The notes: a model not told the origin generated them from the letters alone. Numbered from the stretch's first letter, positions 41,201-54,524 are shown. The stretch: DNA of 64,000 bases from Valencia hispanica (GCA_963556495.2 OY747703.1:33000296-33064295), one strand, 5' to 3'. Numbers and translations are program-made.

Positions 41201-44200
41201 TCTAGTGCTCCACCAGGGCAGCAGGCTGGTATCACCCAATCAGCAGGCGCTTCATCTGTGAAGTTGCTGCCATGTTGCATCACCTGTTTTGTTCATCAGT
41301 CAAATCTCTAAGTTTAGATGAAATCAGCCCCATTTCAAAGAAACAAGTTTTATAAACCCTCCTTTTTAACTTTTTGTTTCATCAACCTAATGAGCTGTTT
41401 GGGGGTGATTGTGAGTGAAAACTATTTGCATAAATGGTCATCTGCCTCATTTTTTATTTCCTTAGCCATGAGATGAGGTTCATTTAAGTTTTGGATTAAA
41501 AACAAACTTCACTTTGTTTTGAAGCTCTCTGCAGTTTATGCTAATCATTGCAGAAGTTTCAGCTGACACTTTCAAAGCCACAGAAGCGTTCTCACAAGCA
41601 CTCTGGTGTCTCCATCTTCTGTAACCACCTTTGAAACTCTGCTTCATTTAAGAGCTAAAAGTTCAGATTCACTGCAGCTCCATCTAAACCAGTTAATACT
41701 CACTGATCTATACATTCTCTTGGCAGCTGGCAGGCAGGCAGAAGACATCGTCAACTGGCTGAAGAAGCGTACAGGGCCTGCCGTCAACACCCTGACTGAG
41801 GTCACTGCAGCAGAGTCTCTGATTGCTGACAATGAGGTGGCAGTCATTGGATTCTTCAAGGTGTGACTGATGGACAAAAAAAGATTTGGCCAAATACTTC
41901 TGCTCCCCAAAGGGCCATAATGCAGTTTAAACCTCTCGATTTAAGACTTGTACTGAATGCTATTGTTTGTTTATAGGACGCCCAGTCTGCCGACGCCAAA
42001 GCCTTGGAAAAAGCAGCTGAAGCCATAGATGATATTCCCTTCGCTATGACCTCCAACGATGACATTTACTCAAAGTTTGAGGTGTCCAAAGATGGCGTCA
42101 TCCTCTTCAAAAAGGTGACTTTCAGCTTGGGTTTATTTCATCAGTCACTTTTGAAATCTCTCCATTTAAACACACTTTAATGTAACCAGCCACCGCTGCT
42201 GAAGGCTCCCTGCTGGTTTTTGCTCGGCACCTTCAGTAACTTGAGGCTGCAGACGTTGGGCATCAAATATCTGTTGCTAATCCTAGTTTGTCTGAGGTCA
42301 TTCAACGTTTTGGATGTCGGTGTATGTTGCTTGACCTGACTAATGAATGACTTGGCTGTATTAGGGGAATGGTCTGCTTTTCCAAGCGCCCCTCCCCATT
42401 GGCTATAAATGAATCAATGGTCTTAAATGCCATATCCTTTGAGCCCAAATGGGTCACTGAGGAGTTCCTCATGTCTTTTATATTCCCCATCAGTTGTCAG
42501 TGAACCAGTTTAAGCTTTTATTTTGAAGTGTCGTGGGTATAAAATTATTTATTTGCCAAGGATATTCCTGTATGTTTTAAAGATTTGAATTTCTCATCTT
42601 AAACTGAAGGCACTTTTAAGACTATGAAGCCATTCCAGACTTTAATGGGAATAAAAGTATTTATATTTTGGTAGGGATGAGTTGTTGAGATGTTGGTGAT
42701 CCAGAAAATCTGTGAAGAAAAATTTCCTTGCACTTTTTTTTTTTTTTTTTGCTCTTTTACTTTTAATCATAGCTTAGCTGTGTATTGAACTAGCTCTAGG
42801 ATGTGGACCCTGAAGTCCTTTAAGCAGCCTTATCAGCAGAACAATCAACTTGTGTCAGTATGATTTGTCAAATTGGGTCAAAGTACAAAGCGTCTGTTAC
42901 TGAAAGGAAGTAATAAAGTATTGGGCTATTTCAAACGCTGTAAAATGAACATTTCAACTTTTCATTTTCAGCTGTTTTGGCCCTGTAGATTATGATTCTA
43001 TTAATCGGTCTCTGCAAAGTTTTCTTTTGCACTTTAAAATATTTCACAGGGCAGACAAAAGTTGAGACGTTTATGGGTTGATGCCAAAGTTTGGCAAAAC
43101 AAACCAGGAAATTGAGCTGATTTTATAGCAAGCACGACCTGTCACAGGCTTTCATTCAACACTAACAAATTACCAACAACGTGTATATTGGAAATTGAAG
43201 TGAACGCCACAGGTGCATCTCAGATTTTTAATATCATGAAAAGGTTCAACATTTGTCCCTCAGTTTAGAAAGTGGAACTCCCCTATGATTGATCACACAG
43301 TGAAATATTACAAGCATATATTTCTTGCAAATTTGATTTAATTGATTGTTTTTATTATAGAGCTGATTTTCATTTCTCATGTTAGAACTTGTACCAGTGC
43401 TTTCACCACCTCCTGCTGCTGTCGTGGTCTGAGGTTCAAGCTGGTGGATTTATTCTGACACAAAGTTTGCAGTTGGGCGAACCCTCCTAGTGTAAGGAGA
43501 TCAGTTCAATAAACAGCCGGTGGATTTTAACTTGTTTATTGCAACTTGAATTTGGTTTTAGGTTTCAGCGCTCAGAAGGTTATCCTCTCTGCTATTGTGT
43601 GCCAGCAAGAGCTGCACTGCTGCTATTTTTGATGCCCAGTTAAAAGCCTGTTTGGTCTGCAGAGAGTTGGATGATTTTTAAAGTAGTTCGTTTGGTGTTC
43701 ACAGGCAGATTAGCTGAGACGCCAGGTGAATAATATTTACATCGAAGTGTTTCCATGTTTTCTTGACAGTTCGATGAAGGTCGCAATACCTTTGATGGAG
43801 AGCTGACAAAGGAGAAGCTCTTGGCTTTTGTGAAGGCCAACCAGCTGCCACTGGTCATAGAGTTCACTGAGCAGGTAAAGCCCAATCAAAACATTTGTCC
43901 CCTAATACTATTTAATAAATGGATTTGGGCACTGTGGGTTACATGCAAGTAATGTTGTTTCTTTTCATATTGCAGACCGCCCCAAAAATCTTTGGCGGAG
44001 ACATAAAGTCTCACATCCTCATGTTTCTGCCCAAAGCTGCTTCTGACTTCCAGGACAAAATGGACCAGTTCAAGAAAGCTGCTGAGGGATTCAAAGGTCA
44101 GGTAGGTCAACTTGCAGGACAATCAGAGGACGTTACCGAAAGCTATAGAATATCTATCTTTAACACGATGTTTTTCGCATCAGTCTATCGATTTTATATA

Positions 44201-47200
44201 TCGGGATATAAATCAAATAACTATTTTTGTCAATATTTAACATTCACTGGTATAACTTTAAGATCATGTTTATTTGTTTTCAAAAGTGGAACATATCAGA
44301 CTAACTGTTTTGGAAAAATTAAAGGTTAGGGCTGGGTGATGTGGATTTAAAAAAAATATATATTTTTTTTAATGCCAAATTTGATTTTCTGATATTGTTT
44401 TGTATCGTTTTTTTTTTTCTCTCAAAGAAATTACAAATGACTTGATTTTTTTAAAATATTTTTTTATCATCCCTTTTTGGAGTTTACCTGAATTCAAAGT
44501 CCAAATATGCTTGTAAGACAAGCTGGAAGACCTTGGGCAGGCTGACATCACTCTGAACTATAGAAACCCAAGAGTTGCACTGATCTATTTTTAAACTTAG
44601 CTTCATAAACAAAAAAGTGATGATCAATATATTGCCCAGCTCGAATTCATATTAAACATTGTTTCCCTATTTAATGCAATCTGTCACTAAAATTTTATAT
44701 TTAACTAAGTAGTTTGAAGCTGAGGATGACGTTTAACTGTTGAGTTAACCTAATAATGCACAACTGTCTTAACTTTAGCTTGAAATCTGAGTCTTAAGAC
44801 AAATAAAGCAAATGTGAATGGTCGTTTCTTCCTGAGAAACTTTGAACTACCAATGTCTTGCATTTACTTAACCGTTGCTTATAGGGACCAATTGATGGGT
44901 AATCACAGCCTTTATGAAATTAATCTTCATCACTTGGGCCTTTTTTTAATTACACTATTGTAACTAATCAACTAAAAAGTCAGGTGTTGACCTCCTGAAT
45001 CTCTGCCCAGATCCTGTTCATCTTCATCGACAGCGACATCGACGACAACCAGCGCATCTTGGAGTTCTTCGGCCTGAAGAAAGAGGACTGCCCCGCTGTC
45101 CGCCTCATCACGCTGGAGGACGAGATGACAAAGTACAAGCCTGAGAGCAGCGAGATCACAGCAGAGAGCATCATAAAGTTCTGCACAATGTTCGTTGAGG
45201 GCAAACTAAAGGTGAAACCCGAGAGGCTGTTTATAGCAGCAATGTTGGCTATAGATGGGGGTTTACCGTTCAGATTTGTAGCATAGTGTTAAGAACTCTA
45301 TACGCACTGTTTGCTCTAAAGATGTCATGTTGTCGGAGTTTTACTGTATTTGAGCATTCCTGGGGCCAAAATGCAACCAAAGCTAACTGCTCTCTAATAT
45401 TGTTTTCTGTAACTGTCTTGCAGGCCCACCTCATGAGCCAGGACATCCCCGAAGACTGGGACAAGAACCCTGTCAAGGTTTTGGTGGGCAAAAATTTTGA
45501 GGAGGTTGCATACGATCCATCAAAGAACGTCTTTGTTGAATTCTGTAAGAAATTACAGTCCTCGTTTGCCTTTTTGTTTTTATTTTCTTAAAGTTTAGTT
45601 GCTCAAAAGCAGACGATCAGGCATTTATCTTCAGTCTGAAATTTAAATCTATTTAAGCCCGTTTCAAATATCTAAGATATTCATGCACTGTCAGCTCAAC
45701 TTCCTGCCAATTAGTTAGCAGGCCCTAATGCTGCAAAGATCAAGATAAATATAGCAGTAGGATTATTTTAATGGCCATCCATTTCCAAATGGGCTTTATT
45801 TTTGGAACCGTTTTTATGTCTGGCTGTTGAAACACAGCTGATGGCCAATAATGCACAGGGAGGGAGAAGCTTAGGTCTCCTGACTAGTGGACAGGTGTAG
45901 CAGATTTTGGCAGTCTGTGTGAAGTTGAGGTCTCATGTGAGAGGCTTGGCACATAAGGAACCTAAATTAAAATCCTGAAAGTGTGAACTGTTTTGTTGTT
46001 GTCCTGCTACATTAAATACTGAAATTATAAAATTATGGTTAAAAAAAAAAGTGCTGTGGCATTCCAGATGCTCCTTGGTGTGGGCACTGCAAACAGCTGA
46101 CTCCGATCTGGGAGCAGCTGGGAGAAAAGTACAAGGACAGCCCTGACATCATCGTGGCCAAGATGGACTCCACAGCCAACGAGATCGAAGCAGTCAAAGT
46201 CCACAGCTTTCCTACACTAAAGTTCTTCCCTGCAGGAGGTGACCGCGAGGTAACCCTTCCATGACTTGCATGAAATCAATCTAGATCAAATGAACTGCTT
46301 CTACAAGCACAAATTAACTTTGTACTAATATTTAAAAATGGTAAAATCCATTGGTCCCTAACCTTGAGTCTCAGGGCTGACTATCTTCATATTTTAGATT
46401 GAACTCCACCATTTAACTCTACTCAAATGAGTCATTCACAATAAATTACAATGCAAAGATTAACATGAGTGCGGTCTATCTGAATATTACATAACAGCAA
46501 TTGAGATTTTATTGTGAAAGGGTGGAACATGCAGGCATGGGGAACTTCTGAAAGTTATCAACACCCTCAACTAGAAAAGGCCATTGCTGTGAAACTTGCT
46601 GCACAGTTCTGCATTGAAACATAATGAAAAGTTGAGTGAAAGGAAAACACCTCATTGAAAAACAATCCCCATGTATACTGTGGCATAAACTCTACAGTGC
46701 AAGAACAATTCTGTTAATGAAATAAACGAGCTTTGATCTTTAAATTTGAGTTAAACCTGTAGAAATCTTCAGCATGCTAAGTTCTGCTGAAGTGGGTAAT
46801 AACTGCCAGGTGTAAACAAGCTGAGAAACCTGTAAAACAGGCTGCACAGTAGGTTTGGAAGACCAGGGTGGGAACCCTCATTTAGTAGTTCTTAAAGGTC
46901 TCATTTTACACTGTGCAATCAAGCCATGTTTTATTCCTAAATTGTGTTGACCATGTGCAGAAACTTGAGTCCACACAATCTGTAAGTTCTCCAAACTGTG
47001 TGTCCAGACTGCATCTGCCTCACTTCATTATTGCAAAGTTTATGACCAGATATTCTCATACACGACCCAACTAAGATGTGTATACTTGTTGAAAGGACTG
47101 AGATGTGCTATGGCAAGTTCTGCACAACAGTTTCATGTTTAATTTGCAGTTGTTGCAGCGTGCATGAGGAACAGATTGACTAGTTGATGGTACGGCTCTG

Positions 47201-49104
47201 TTTGCATCTAGCCAACCATAATTAACATTTAAACTTTTATTAGACACATGCATTCATGTTTGCAATAATTTCTACAGTGGTTAAAGTAAAGTACTTTTAT
47301 TACTTCTGGTCAACAGGTGATTGATTACAATGGAGAGAGAACACTGGAGGGCTTCACAAAGTTCTTGGAGAGCGGAGGTAAAGATGGAGGCGCCCCCGCA
47401 GGAGATGACGATATCGATACAGACGTGAGTTCATATTGGCTGACTACCTCTGAAGCTTATTCAATTCAAAAATACTTTATTGATCCCAGAGGGAAATTAA
47501 GTGTTGGTATAGCTCATATAATTAATTCTTTAAGGAGTTGTTGTAGATGATGATGGGTGTGGGCAGGAAGGATTTCCTGTAGCGGTCTGTGTTGCAGTGA
47601 AACTGAAGAAGCCTCCGACTGACTGCAAATGTGAACTGCAAATTATTTGCAAAGCTTATGTGAATTGCAGAGTTGCAATTTCATAAGAAATGGTTAATCT
47701 TGCTTTTTTTTTTTTACCTTTTTGTTTATACAAACAAAATAATCTCTACCCTCTTTGTTGTCATGCCTAACTTAATAGAGATTAAGGTGGACAGTTTAGA
47801 TTTTAGCCATCAGTCAATTGACATTTTGGATTTGTAGTATTAACCTCTAGACTTAATCCTACAGTATGCATACATTTAAGTTTCATGTTAATGGTTAGCT
47901 GATGTGAGGACGGTGCATAAACCAAGCACATGGCTGTTTGGTAGGTCTTCCTAGTCATTTCACATGGAATGTCTTTTTATATGTATAATGGATGCGGAAA
48001 CCATTTTAGTTTTTAATTTTATTTTCACATATCTGCAGTATCAGGATGGCGGTTAAAACAACAAACGTCAGTGAAGGAGATCTAGATCTTAGAACATGGG
48101 AATTCTTTGGAAGATGGACGCCGTTAAATAACAATGTTCCGGTTTTTAAGATCATTGCTCCAGCTTACTTGTAGATGAAGACTGATTAACTCTACTGTAA
48201 AGCCTCTTATGTGCCACGGTGGGGCTGTCCTGTACATTCTTGTGTGGTTGGTGTGTAGGGGGTTTCTCTGTATTAACACCTGCCTGCCTCACAAAAGCCC
48301 CATCAGCCCTCCCTTCTCAGGAGTCTAATTGTAGCCCAGTCCACTGCAGGCCTCTTGAATCTCCCCTCAGCTGTTACTGGGGTTTCTGTGGAGACCTGAG
48401 CCTCCTGATAAAAGCTGCATGTGTTTTAAGATGGTTGTGATAGCTGTTTGAGATTCTGCCAAGTCATTAGAATTATTAGGTTTTTTTAGGAAATGACAAA
48501 AAAAGGCAAAAAAAATGTGCAAAGCTAGTACTGCCTTAGATATTTGGACTTTAAGCTCGTTTAATGGCAAAAACATCATGCAGTTTTCAGGATGCGTTTA
48601 GGAAAGCTTTATTATACCCGTAACATGCTGTAGTGGCGGAATATATAAAGGGCAGATCTTGATTCTGTTCTTTCAGAGCTGCTCTACAATGGTTTGAGTA
48701 TTTGCTTTAAAAGCAGTGGTGGTCACCTATAGCTTGTTAACATTGGGGTACCTCTAGGGTGGGGTAGGGTGTTCCCTCCAAAATGCTGCTTTTTTATTTT
48801 TTTAGGTAAACTGATTCAAATTCACTTATCTAGATGATTCCCAAATGGCCTTTAAACAAAGCTGAGTTATAGCCTTTTTCACAAAGTACAATTAAACTTT
48901 ATTGTACAGTTTTGTGTGTGTGTGTACTCAAGATACCTTGTGTTTGCAGCACCTTTGTCAACTAATATATTTAAACAGGCAAATGTACTTTGAATAAAAG
49001 TTTCCTGTGTTTTGATCACTGTTGTGTACCCTCAGGACTTGGAAGATGTGGATGATTCAGATGGTGAGGATGGAGGTGATGATGATGGACATGACGAGTT
49101 GTAA
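38250..49104 (+). CDS. p4hb: Protein disulfide isomerase A1 / prolyl 4-hydroxylase beta subunit
   Basis: This ER-lumen oxidoreductase forms, breaks and rearranges disulfides. It is also the beta subunit of collagen prolyl 4-hydroxylase and a subunit of the microsomal triglyceride transfer protein complex. Coding exons: 38250-38388, 40499-40705, 41727-41860, 41977-42114, 43770-43874, 43976-44101, 45011-45211, 45424-45544, 46068-46249, 47317-47424, 49036-49104. All have AG/GT borders and continuous phase, giving 509 residues (human 508). A signal peptide covers about residues 1-16. The a domain has APWCGHCK with C51 and C54, b and b' domains follow, and the a' domain has APWCGHCK with C395 and C398. 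An acidic Asp/Glu-rich tail ends in HDEL, an ER-retrieval signal. Both active sites are split by a phase-1 intron just before Tyr-Ala-Pro-Trp, which reflects the ancient duplication of the thioredoxin domain. Introns hold transposon fragments (44326-44643, about 43210, 47455-47510) but no other gene. Confidence 0.98.
44326..44643. mobile_element. hAT-like MITE in p4hb intron 6
   Basis: The left end is TTAGGGCTGGGTGATGTGG. The right end ATATTGCCCAGCTC, reverse complemented, begins GAGCTGGGCAATAT. The interior is A/T-rich and non-coding. This matches the very common fish MITEs ending in CAGGGCTGGGCAATATGG. The target-site duplication is not clear. Confidence 0.6.
47455..47510. repeat. LINE-type 3' fragment in p4hb intron 10
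   Basis: 'attcaaaaatactttattga' plus 'tcccagagggaaattaag' is a short dispersed tag common in fish, also present at 36440-36478. I believe it is the 3'UTR of a Rex1/Babar-like LINE, on memory alone. Confidence 0.45.
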
Positions 49105-50344
49105 GGGTTGCAGGAGGAGAGAGCGAGAGACCCACCCCAACCTTTCCAACCAGTCACCACCACCACCTTTGCTTCCTTGTGGACCTTCCCTGTCCTGTGA
49201 ACATTAACAGTCCACCTTAAACTTTCTTTAAAGCTCGCCCAAAAACCAACCAGTCAGTCTATCCAGGGCTGGGTCAGCAGTGTTTTTTTGTTTATTTTTT
49301 TTCTTTTGTGTTTACCATCTACATCTTTAATTTCTCACGCTCTGCCCAGACTGGTCTCATCCCTCCGGAGGGATCCTTGGAACAGCGCACCACCTCTGTG
49401 GGAGACCCAAACGCCTTGTCCACAAGGCTCCTCATCGTTATAGCCTTGTATATTTTTGACCAAATGATAAAGACATTGATGCCTAGTTTTTGGAATACTA
49501 ATTTTCCTAATGAGTTTGATTCCCATCTGTAAAGTAACAATCTTGCCGTTCAGTGTTGGTTTGAGCTGAATGAAATGATCTGCAAGTTGAAAGTTAGGGG
49601 GCTGCCAGTGTTCTCTCTCAAAGAAATCCAGAGGACCATTGGGTTTTGTAAAGACTGTCTCAGGGGACAAGGGGGGCCATCCTTTTATTTTTATATCTTT
49701 TTTTTTTTTTTCTAGTAAAGTAAACTGTGTAGCACACAGAGGACCCCTCCCCCTCACATCTGTTGTTTAGAGCAGTCGTTTTCTATCTTCCAACAGGGGG
49801 CGGGGTACCATTTCTTCATTCCCAAAATATTTCAGTTCTTTCTCCTCATGTCAGCATCTACTGACTTTTGTCTAAAAGGAACAGTTAAAGTTTGAGTTGA
49901 ACCTTTTATTTAATTGCTTTCACATTGGGGTATTTGTTTTTATTTAGGACTTATTTGTATTGTACCATCGTGCCCAGCTGTTGCCAGTTGGCTCTGTTGG
50001 GGCAGAGATGGCCCCTGCTCACCCTCTCAGACCTGTAGGGGGGTGACCAGAGCCAGTTCTGATGGGTTGCACTGCATTCATGCCTAATTGGAGATTCACT
50101 GTGGTTACTGAAGCAGACGGATCTTATACAGATTAATGTTATATCTGAAATGGAGGGAACAGGAGCACTCACCCACGCCTGCTGTCTCCTGCATCTCTTT
50201 TGGCTCTACTCTGCACCCTTAGCTGTGATAGTGCCATGTGGAGAATGTTTTCTTGTCTAAGAGAATCTAAACATGTCTGTTTGGGCACAGAGGGTTGAGT
50301 AGTGAGGGATGGGTGTGTCAGTCGACCAGCGTTGGGAGGGGACT

Positions 50345-50403
50345 AATAAACCATTCCATCATATTCAAATTAATGTGGAAAATGTGAAATGGTGGCCAAT
50401 AAA
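50345..50403 (+). promoter_or_regulatory. p4hb poly(A) signals
   Basis: Two AATAAA words, at 50345-50350 and 50398-50403, lie about 1.25-1.3 kb after the stop codon. The 3'UTR is therefore about 1.3 kb. Open frames within it on either strand are not supported as genes. Confidence 0.75.
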
Positions 50404-50423
50404 AAAAGAAAAAATTGAAATGT

Positions 50424-51724
50424 TTGGAGTTCGTTTTTCTTGCTCATGACAAAATACCTGATTGAAGAAAAGTGAAGACAGTGATTTCTAGGTCACTTGT
50501 ATCTAATGAAGCAAATCTATTTTGTTTAATCACAAGATTGAAGGCAAACTATATTTAAAGGTACTTTGTAATAAAATTAATTTTAGTTCAAATAGTGGAA
50601 CTAGTCTAGATATTATGGCCTGTACAATCATAGGAAGACTTCTGATTTGACACTTGTCCAGCAGACTGTAACTGACACCCTCCTAAAGGTCATTGCTCAA
50701 GCTGTTGGGAGTGCTTGAAAGTATATTATTGAAAAACTGAGTGGAAGGAAAACCACTCTGCAGCGTTGATTGTGAAGGAAAACCCATTCAGTTTAAGATG
50801 TGAAGTGCAGTAGAGTTGATTAGTGATCTATTCCATGCATTCATTTTAAATGCTTAGTGAATTAAGATCTGAGAATCTGAATATTGCACAAGACTAAACA
50901 TTGAATACAGAAATCTTATCTTTTGACAATGCTCCATATATTCAACGGAATTGAGGGTCTGGTTGAGTTTGCTGGCCAATCCAGCACAATGATTATTAAA
51001 ATAGGTAATGTTGGCAGGTAAGTCCTGCTGGAAAATGAAATCAGCCTTTCCATAAAGCTTGTCAGCAGAAACAAATGTTAATGTCCTTGTAGATTGCTGG
51101 CCTGATTATGGAATTGGGTTTTTTGAACAGACGCTAATAAAGTATAGTTAATTTGACTGTAGTGCGTATACAAAGTTATATTTAGGTACTAAGTATGTAA
51201 TTTAGCTAACTTAGGCTTAATTAGACCTTGCTCTAAGCACTAGATGGCAGAAAAGAGCTTCCCAGAACTCCAAACAAAACTCTCAAGGAACAAGGAATGT
51301 CCTGGATCTGTGTGGCGGTGCCTCTTAAAGACTTCAGCTGTAGTCCATGAATCTGCCCAAAATGTCACCCCAGCTTTGTTTCCCAGTCCTCTCAGGGCTG
51401 AGGTTAACCCAGGTTACTTGTGCATTTATTTCAACCACACTTCTTCCTTCCACTTGTCTTGTTACTGGACTAATGTATGATTCCAATATTTTTTTTAGAG
51501 AGCAAAAGTTGGGTTTTCATGAATTATGTTTTCTTTAAATGCAGCAGTATATGGGCCTATGGGATGAAAAGCAACCCATATACAAGCATCCTATATCTTA
51601 AAGCAGCCGTCTTAGCTTTGGGTTGGTAAAGAAAGTTCAGAGCACTTAACAAAATTAAATAGACAATCGATTCATGTTAAAAATTTCACTACCATGGACC
51701 ACGCTTCAGAGATCTGAATTTAAA
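50424..51724 (-). mobile_element. Intergenic, with Tc1-type remnant at 50620-51130
   Basis: 'gctggccaatccagcacaat', 'taagtcctgctggaaaatga' and 'ccataaagcttgtcagcaga' belong to the same fish Tc1-type element as 36430-37130, here in the other orientation and decayed. The remaining sequence to 51724 has no supported feature. Confidence 0.55.
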
Positions 51725-51866
51725 ATTTATTGAAGGAATGGGATGAGGGATGAAAGGTCTGGGGAGATGCGCCTATGGAGGCTAGGAAGAAGACTCAGCG
51801 TGGGGGTGCAGTCTTCAGGAATTTGCCTTTCCTGAGCCTGCTCAGGACCCCCCCAGACAGAACCTG
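51725..51866 (-). other. Candidate minus-strand terminal exon
   Basis: Read on the minus strand there is a pyrimidine-rich acceptor (ctttctctttcag) at about 51867. A frame of 22 codons follows (VLSGGVLSRLRKGKFLKTAP, then a stop). AATAAA follows at about 51730-51735. The arrangement looks like a last exon, but no upstream coding exon was found. A TATATAAA word on the minus strand at about 52334-52341, in a locally GC-rich setting, could belong to the same unit. Confidence 0.25.
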
Positions 51867-51934
51867 AAAGAGAAAGTTGTTAGGAGGCTAGAACTGAGTG
51901 GATGGATGGATATAGGGAAGGGATGTAAGGATTT

Positions 51935-52265
51935 AAATTTTATTTATATAGCGCCGATTCACAACAGTTTTCCAGTTTTAGCTAATTTAGTTTTCTACTT
52001 AAGGAATCCCAGCAGATTGCATCGGGTCATTGACTAGCAGTTGTGCCCTGTTGATGCAGACTTCCAACCACAGCAATCCCTCACACTGAGCAAGCATGTA
52101 GCGACAGTGGAGAGGAAAAACTCTCCTTTAACAGGAAGAAACCTCCAGCAGAATCTGGCTCAGTACGAGTGACCATCTGGGGGTTCAAGAAGACACAGCA
52201 GAAACGCAGAAAGAACAAAAGAACTTCTGCAAGAGTACTTTCTATAGTAAAGAAAGTAAAAAGGA
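51935..52265 (-). mobile_element. L2 LINE 3'-end fragment
   Basis: Reverse-oriented match to the 3'UTR of the L2 copies at 10122 and 59625. It has 'gaatcccagcagattgcatc', 'gagaggaaaaactctccttt' and 'aacaggaagaaacctccagc'. The word AAGGAT on both sides (about 51929 and 52263) may be its target duplication. Severely 5'-truncated. Confidence 0.8.
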
Positions 52266-52990
52266 TGAGGCCAATTGGAAGGGAGGGGTGCGAAAACGAT
52301 CAGGACAAACGCGGAGCGCGAGGCGGGCTGAGTTTATATAGACCGCAGAGGAATTAGATATGTGATCCGGGTGTGAGATGCCAGGTAAATCAAGTTTGGG
52401 TATATTGCTGAGTGGGAAGTTGATTTTGTGGCGTGGTCCTGCTCCCGAACTTAAGTTAACACATTAACTCCATATCGTGAAAATTTCAAACCAAACTTCA
52501 CTTCATACAGACTGAAACCTAAATCTTTATATCCATTCACCTCCTGAAATATTTACCCCACTATTACACTTTTTCTAAGTTGATTTCCAAAAGGTAAATA
52601 GCAAGATATCAAAATAATCCAGAAATTATCATCAGCTGCCCTGTTACACACTATGACTGTAACCAAACCTGTTTATCAGTGCAGTTTCCCATCAACAGCT
52701 CCCTTATGGGGACTTCACCCCACCGTGTCCTGCAGTAAACCCCCGTTGATCCTGCCTAGCGTTTACTAGAAACCTCCAGCCTCCCACCTTCCTCTCAGCT
52801 GCAGGGATGTCACTGATATCTTTAAGTGGACAACATCTAGAAAATAATGTGATGTTGACACAGATCCAGGAGGTTACTGGCTGTTATGTGTGTTGATGTA
52901 AGCTGTCTGAAGAGGGTTGTGACTGGTCAGTTTGAGAGCCCACTCATCTTCCAAATCTTGTCACTGATCTTAAAATAGGTCAGCAGGGAG
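52266..52990. other. Upstream region of ppp1r27
   Basis: 52290-52370 is GC-rich with several CpG. The rest is ordinary sequence. CTTAAAATAG near 52969-52978 differs by one base from the MEF2 consensus, which would suit a muscle gene but is weak evidence. Confidence 0.3.
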
Positions 52991-52998
52991 CATAAAAG
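52991..52998 (+). promoter_or_regulatory. TATA-like box of ppp1r27
   Basis: CATAAAAG lies about 120 bases before the start codon, in a position that would place transcription initiation near 53020 and give a 5'UTR of about 90 bases. Confidence 0.45.
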
Positions 52999-53111
52999 AG
53001 CCTCGGCGGGGAAGCTGGACCCTCAGAGGAGTAGTCGATCCAAGCGAGAGGCACACCGTAAGAGGACTTAGCAAAAGTTTTCCAAGGGTTCTTCTGCAAC
53101 TGGACTCCAGG

Positions 53112-54186
53112 ATGAAGTACTACGAATGCCCTGTGTCCCAGACCCTGGGAATCAACGCTTACACCCAGAGCTGTGGCCTTCCAGTCACCTGCAAGAGTGC
53201 GGCCTCACTGAAACCAGTCCGGAGCGTCCACTTCCCCAACGACATCGTTTTCCAGGACTACGTCAGGCACGGGGAGCTGGAGAGGATCGGACGTTTCATC
53301 AGGGCCAGCAGGGTCAAACTGGACACCATTTACCACTCTGGTGAGGGACATTTCAGGTGTGACGTTTTGAGCTTTGAACGCTTACGTGCCAAGCAAAATT
53401 TAAAATAATGCCCTCTCTTCTTCAAAAGGAATGGCGGCCATCCATGAGGCAGTCCTGACTGGCAATCTGGAGTGTGTCAAGCTGCTGTTGCACTACGGAG
53501 CAGACATCCACCAGAGAGACGAGGAGGGGTGGACCCCGCTGCACATGGCGTGCAGCGACGGCTTCCCACACATTGCACGGTGAGCATCCAGGCCGGTACA
53601 TTTAGGGTCCGTCAGTGAAAGAAGGGACTGTCTCTGTAGCAAGTGATCAGGGTCTCCTCAAAGAGAAGCGAAGTCTACATGACATTAATTAAAATCCAGG
53701 CTGCACAATACAGGCTAATGTATGCAATCATAAATTCATAGTTCCCTCACTCTCTGAAATCTTTCAGCATATGGATGCTGTCATCTGAGTCAGAGGTGTT
53801 GCTACAATCAGACTCTATCCATCAGGCTGTTGCATCTTGCATTGGCTTGCTGAATCTCCATTTATGGCACTGGGAATATCCTTTCCAACAAATTTTACCC
53901 TCAGAAATGACCTTTGCAATATTAATATTGCACTTACAAACACTGTAATCTAAATATATTTTAGATAAATTATAAGCAGGGTCTCAGGTTAGGCTTTCCC
54001 CTGTGCAGAAAGTCCATCTCAAGCTCCTTCACTGACCTGGAGTATGTCTGGTTTCCCTTCAGCTACCTCCTGTCGCTGGGTGCTGACCCCGAGCTGGAGA
54101 ACGACTGTGGCGAGAAGCCGGCTGACCTTATCGACCCGGAGAACAAGGAGCTGCTGAGGCTCTTTGGGCTGGCGGCCAACGACTGA
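53112..54186 (+). CDS. ppp1r27: Protein phosphatase 1 regulatory subunit 27 (dysferlin-interacting protein 1)
   Basis: A small ankyrin-repeat protein of muscle. Mammalian PPP1R27 binds and inhibits PP1 and was also described as a dysferlin partner. Exons: 53112-53340, 53429-53579, 54063-54186. They have AG/GT borders and consistent phases (1, then 2), giving 167 residues (human 154). An RVxF-type PP1-docking motif is seen as RSVHF at residues 37-41, followed by PNDIVFQDYVRHGELERIGR. Two ankyrin repeats follow (about residues 80-143), with GMAAIHEAVLTGNLECVKLL and GWTPLHMACSDG as the clear helices. It lies 2.7 kb downstream of p4hb on the same strand, the neighbour order known in mammals. The start codon was chosen as the first ATG in frame; its context is CCAGGATGA. 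Confidence 0.95.
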
Positions 54187-54524
54187 GAACCCAAAGAAGT
54201 CCCAGAGCTTCACAATCGCCTGAAAAGCCCCTGCAAGTTGTTCCCACTGTTCTTCAGTGTTGAGCGGGGAAGGCTGCATCAGTCCAGGTTCCTGGTTTTT
54301 GAGAGCTGCCAGAGCTCTGGATGGTGATGGAGGCTGGGTGGACGGAGGGCTGGCAGAGCCGACAGGCTCATCTGACTGCCGCAGCAGCACCAGCACTGAC
54401 CTCTAAGCGCCTCAGATCATTTTATATCTTTGCTTCTTTATACTTTTATATGAATGCGGAAGAATTTTGAGCTTTGTGAAACAAAGTTATTGCACTTTTT
54501 AGTTCCATTTCTAAGATTACTGTT

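Noticed and set aside
48900..49757. Minus-strand 140-residue frame overlapping the p4hb 3'UTR
   Set aside because: It lacks splice logic or domain content and is antisense to a well-supported 3'UTR.
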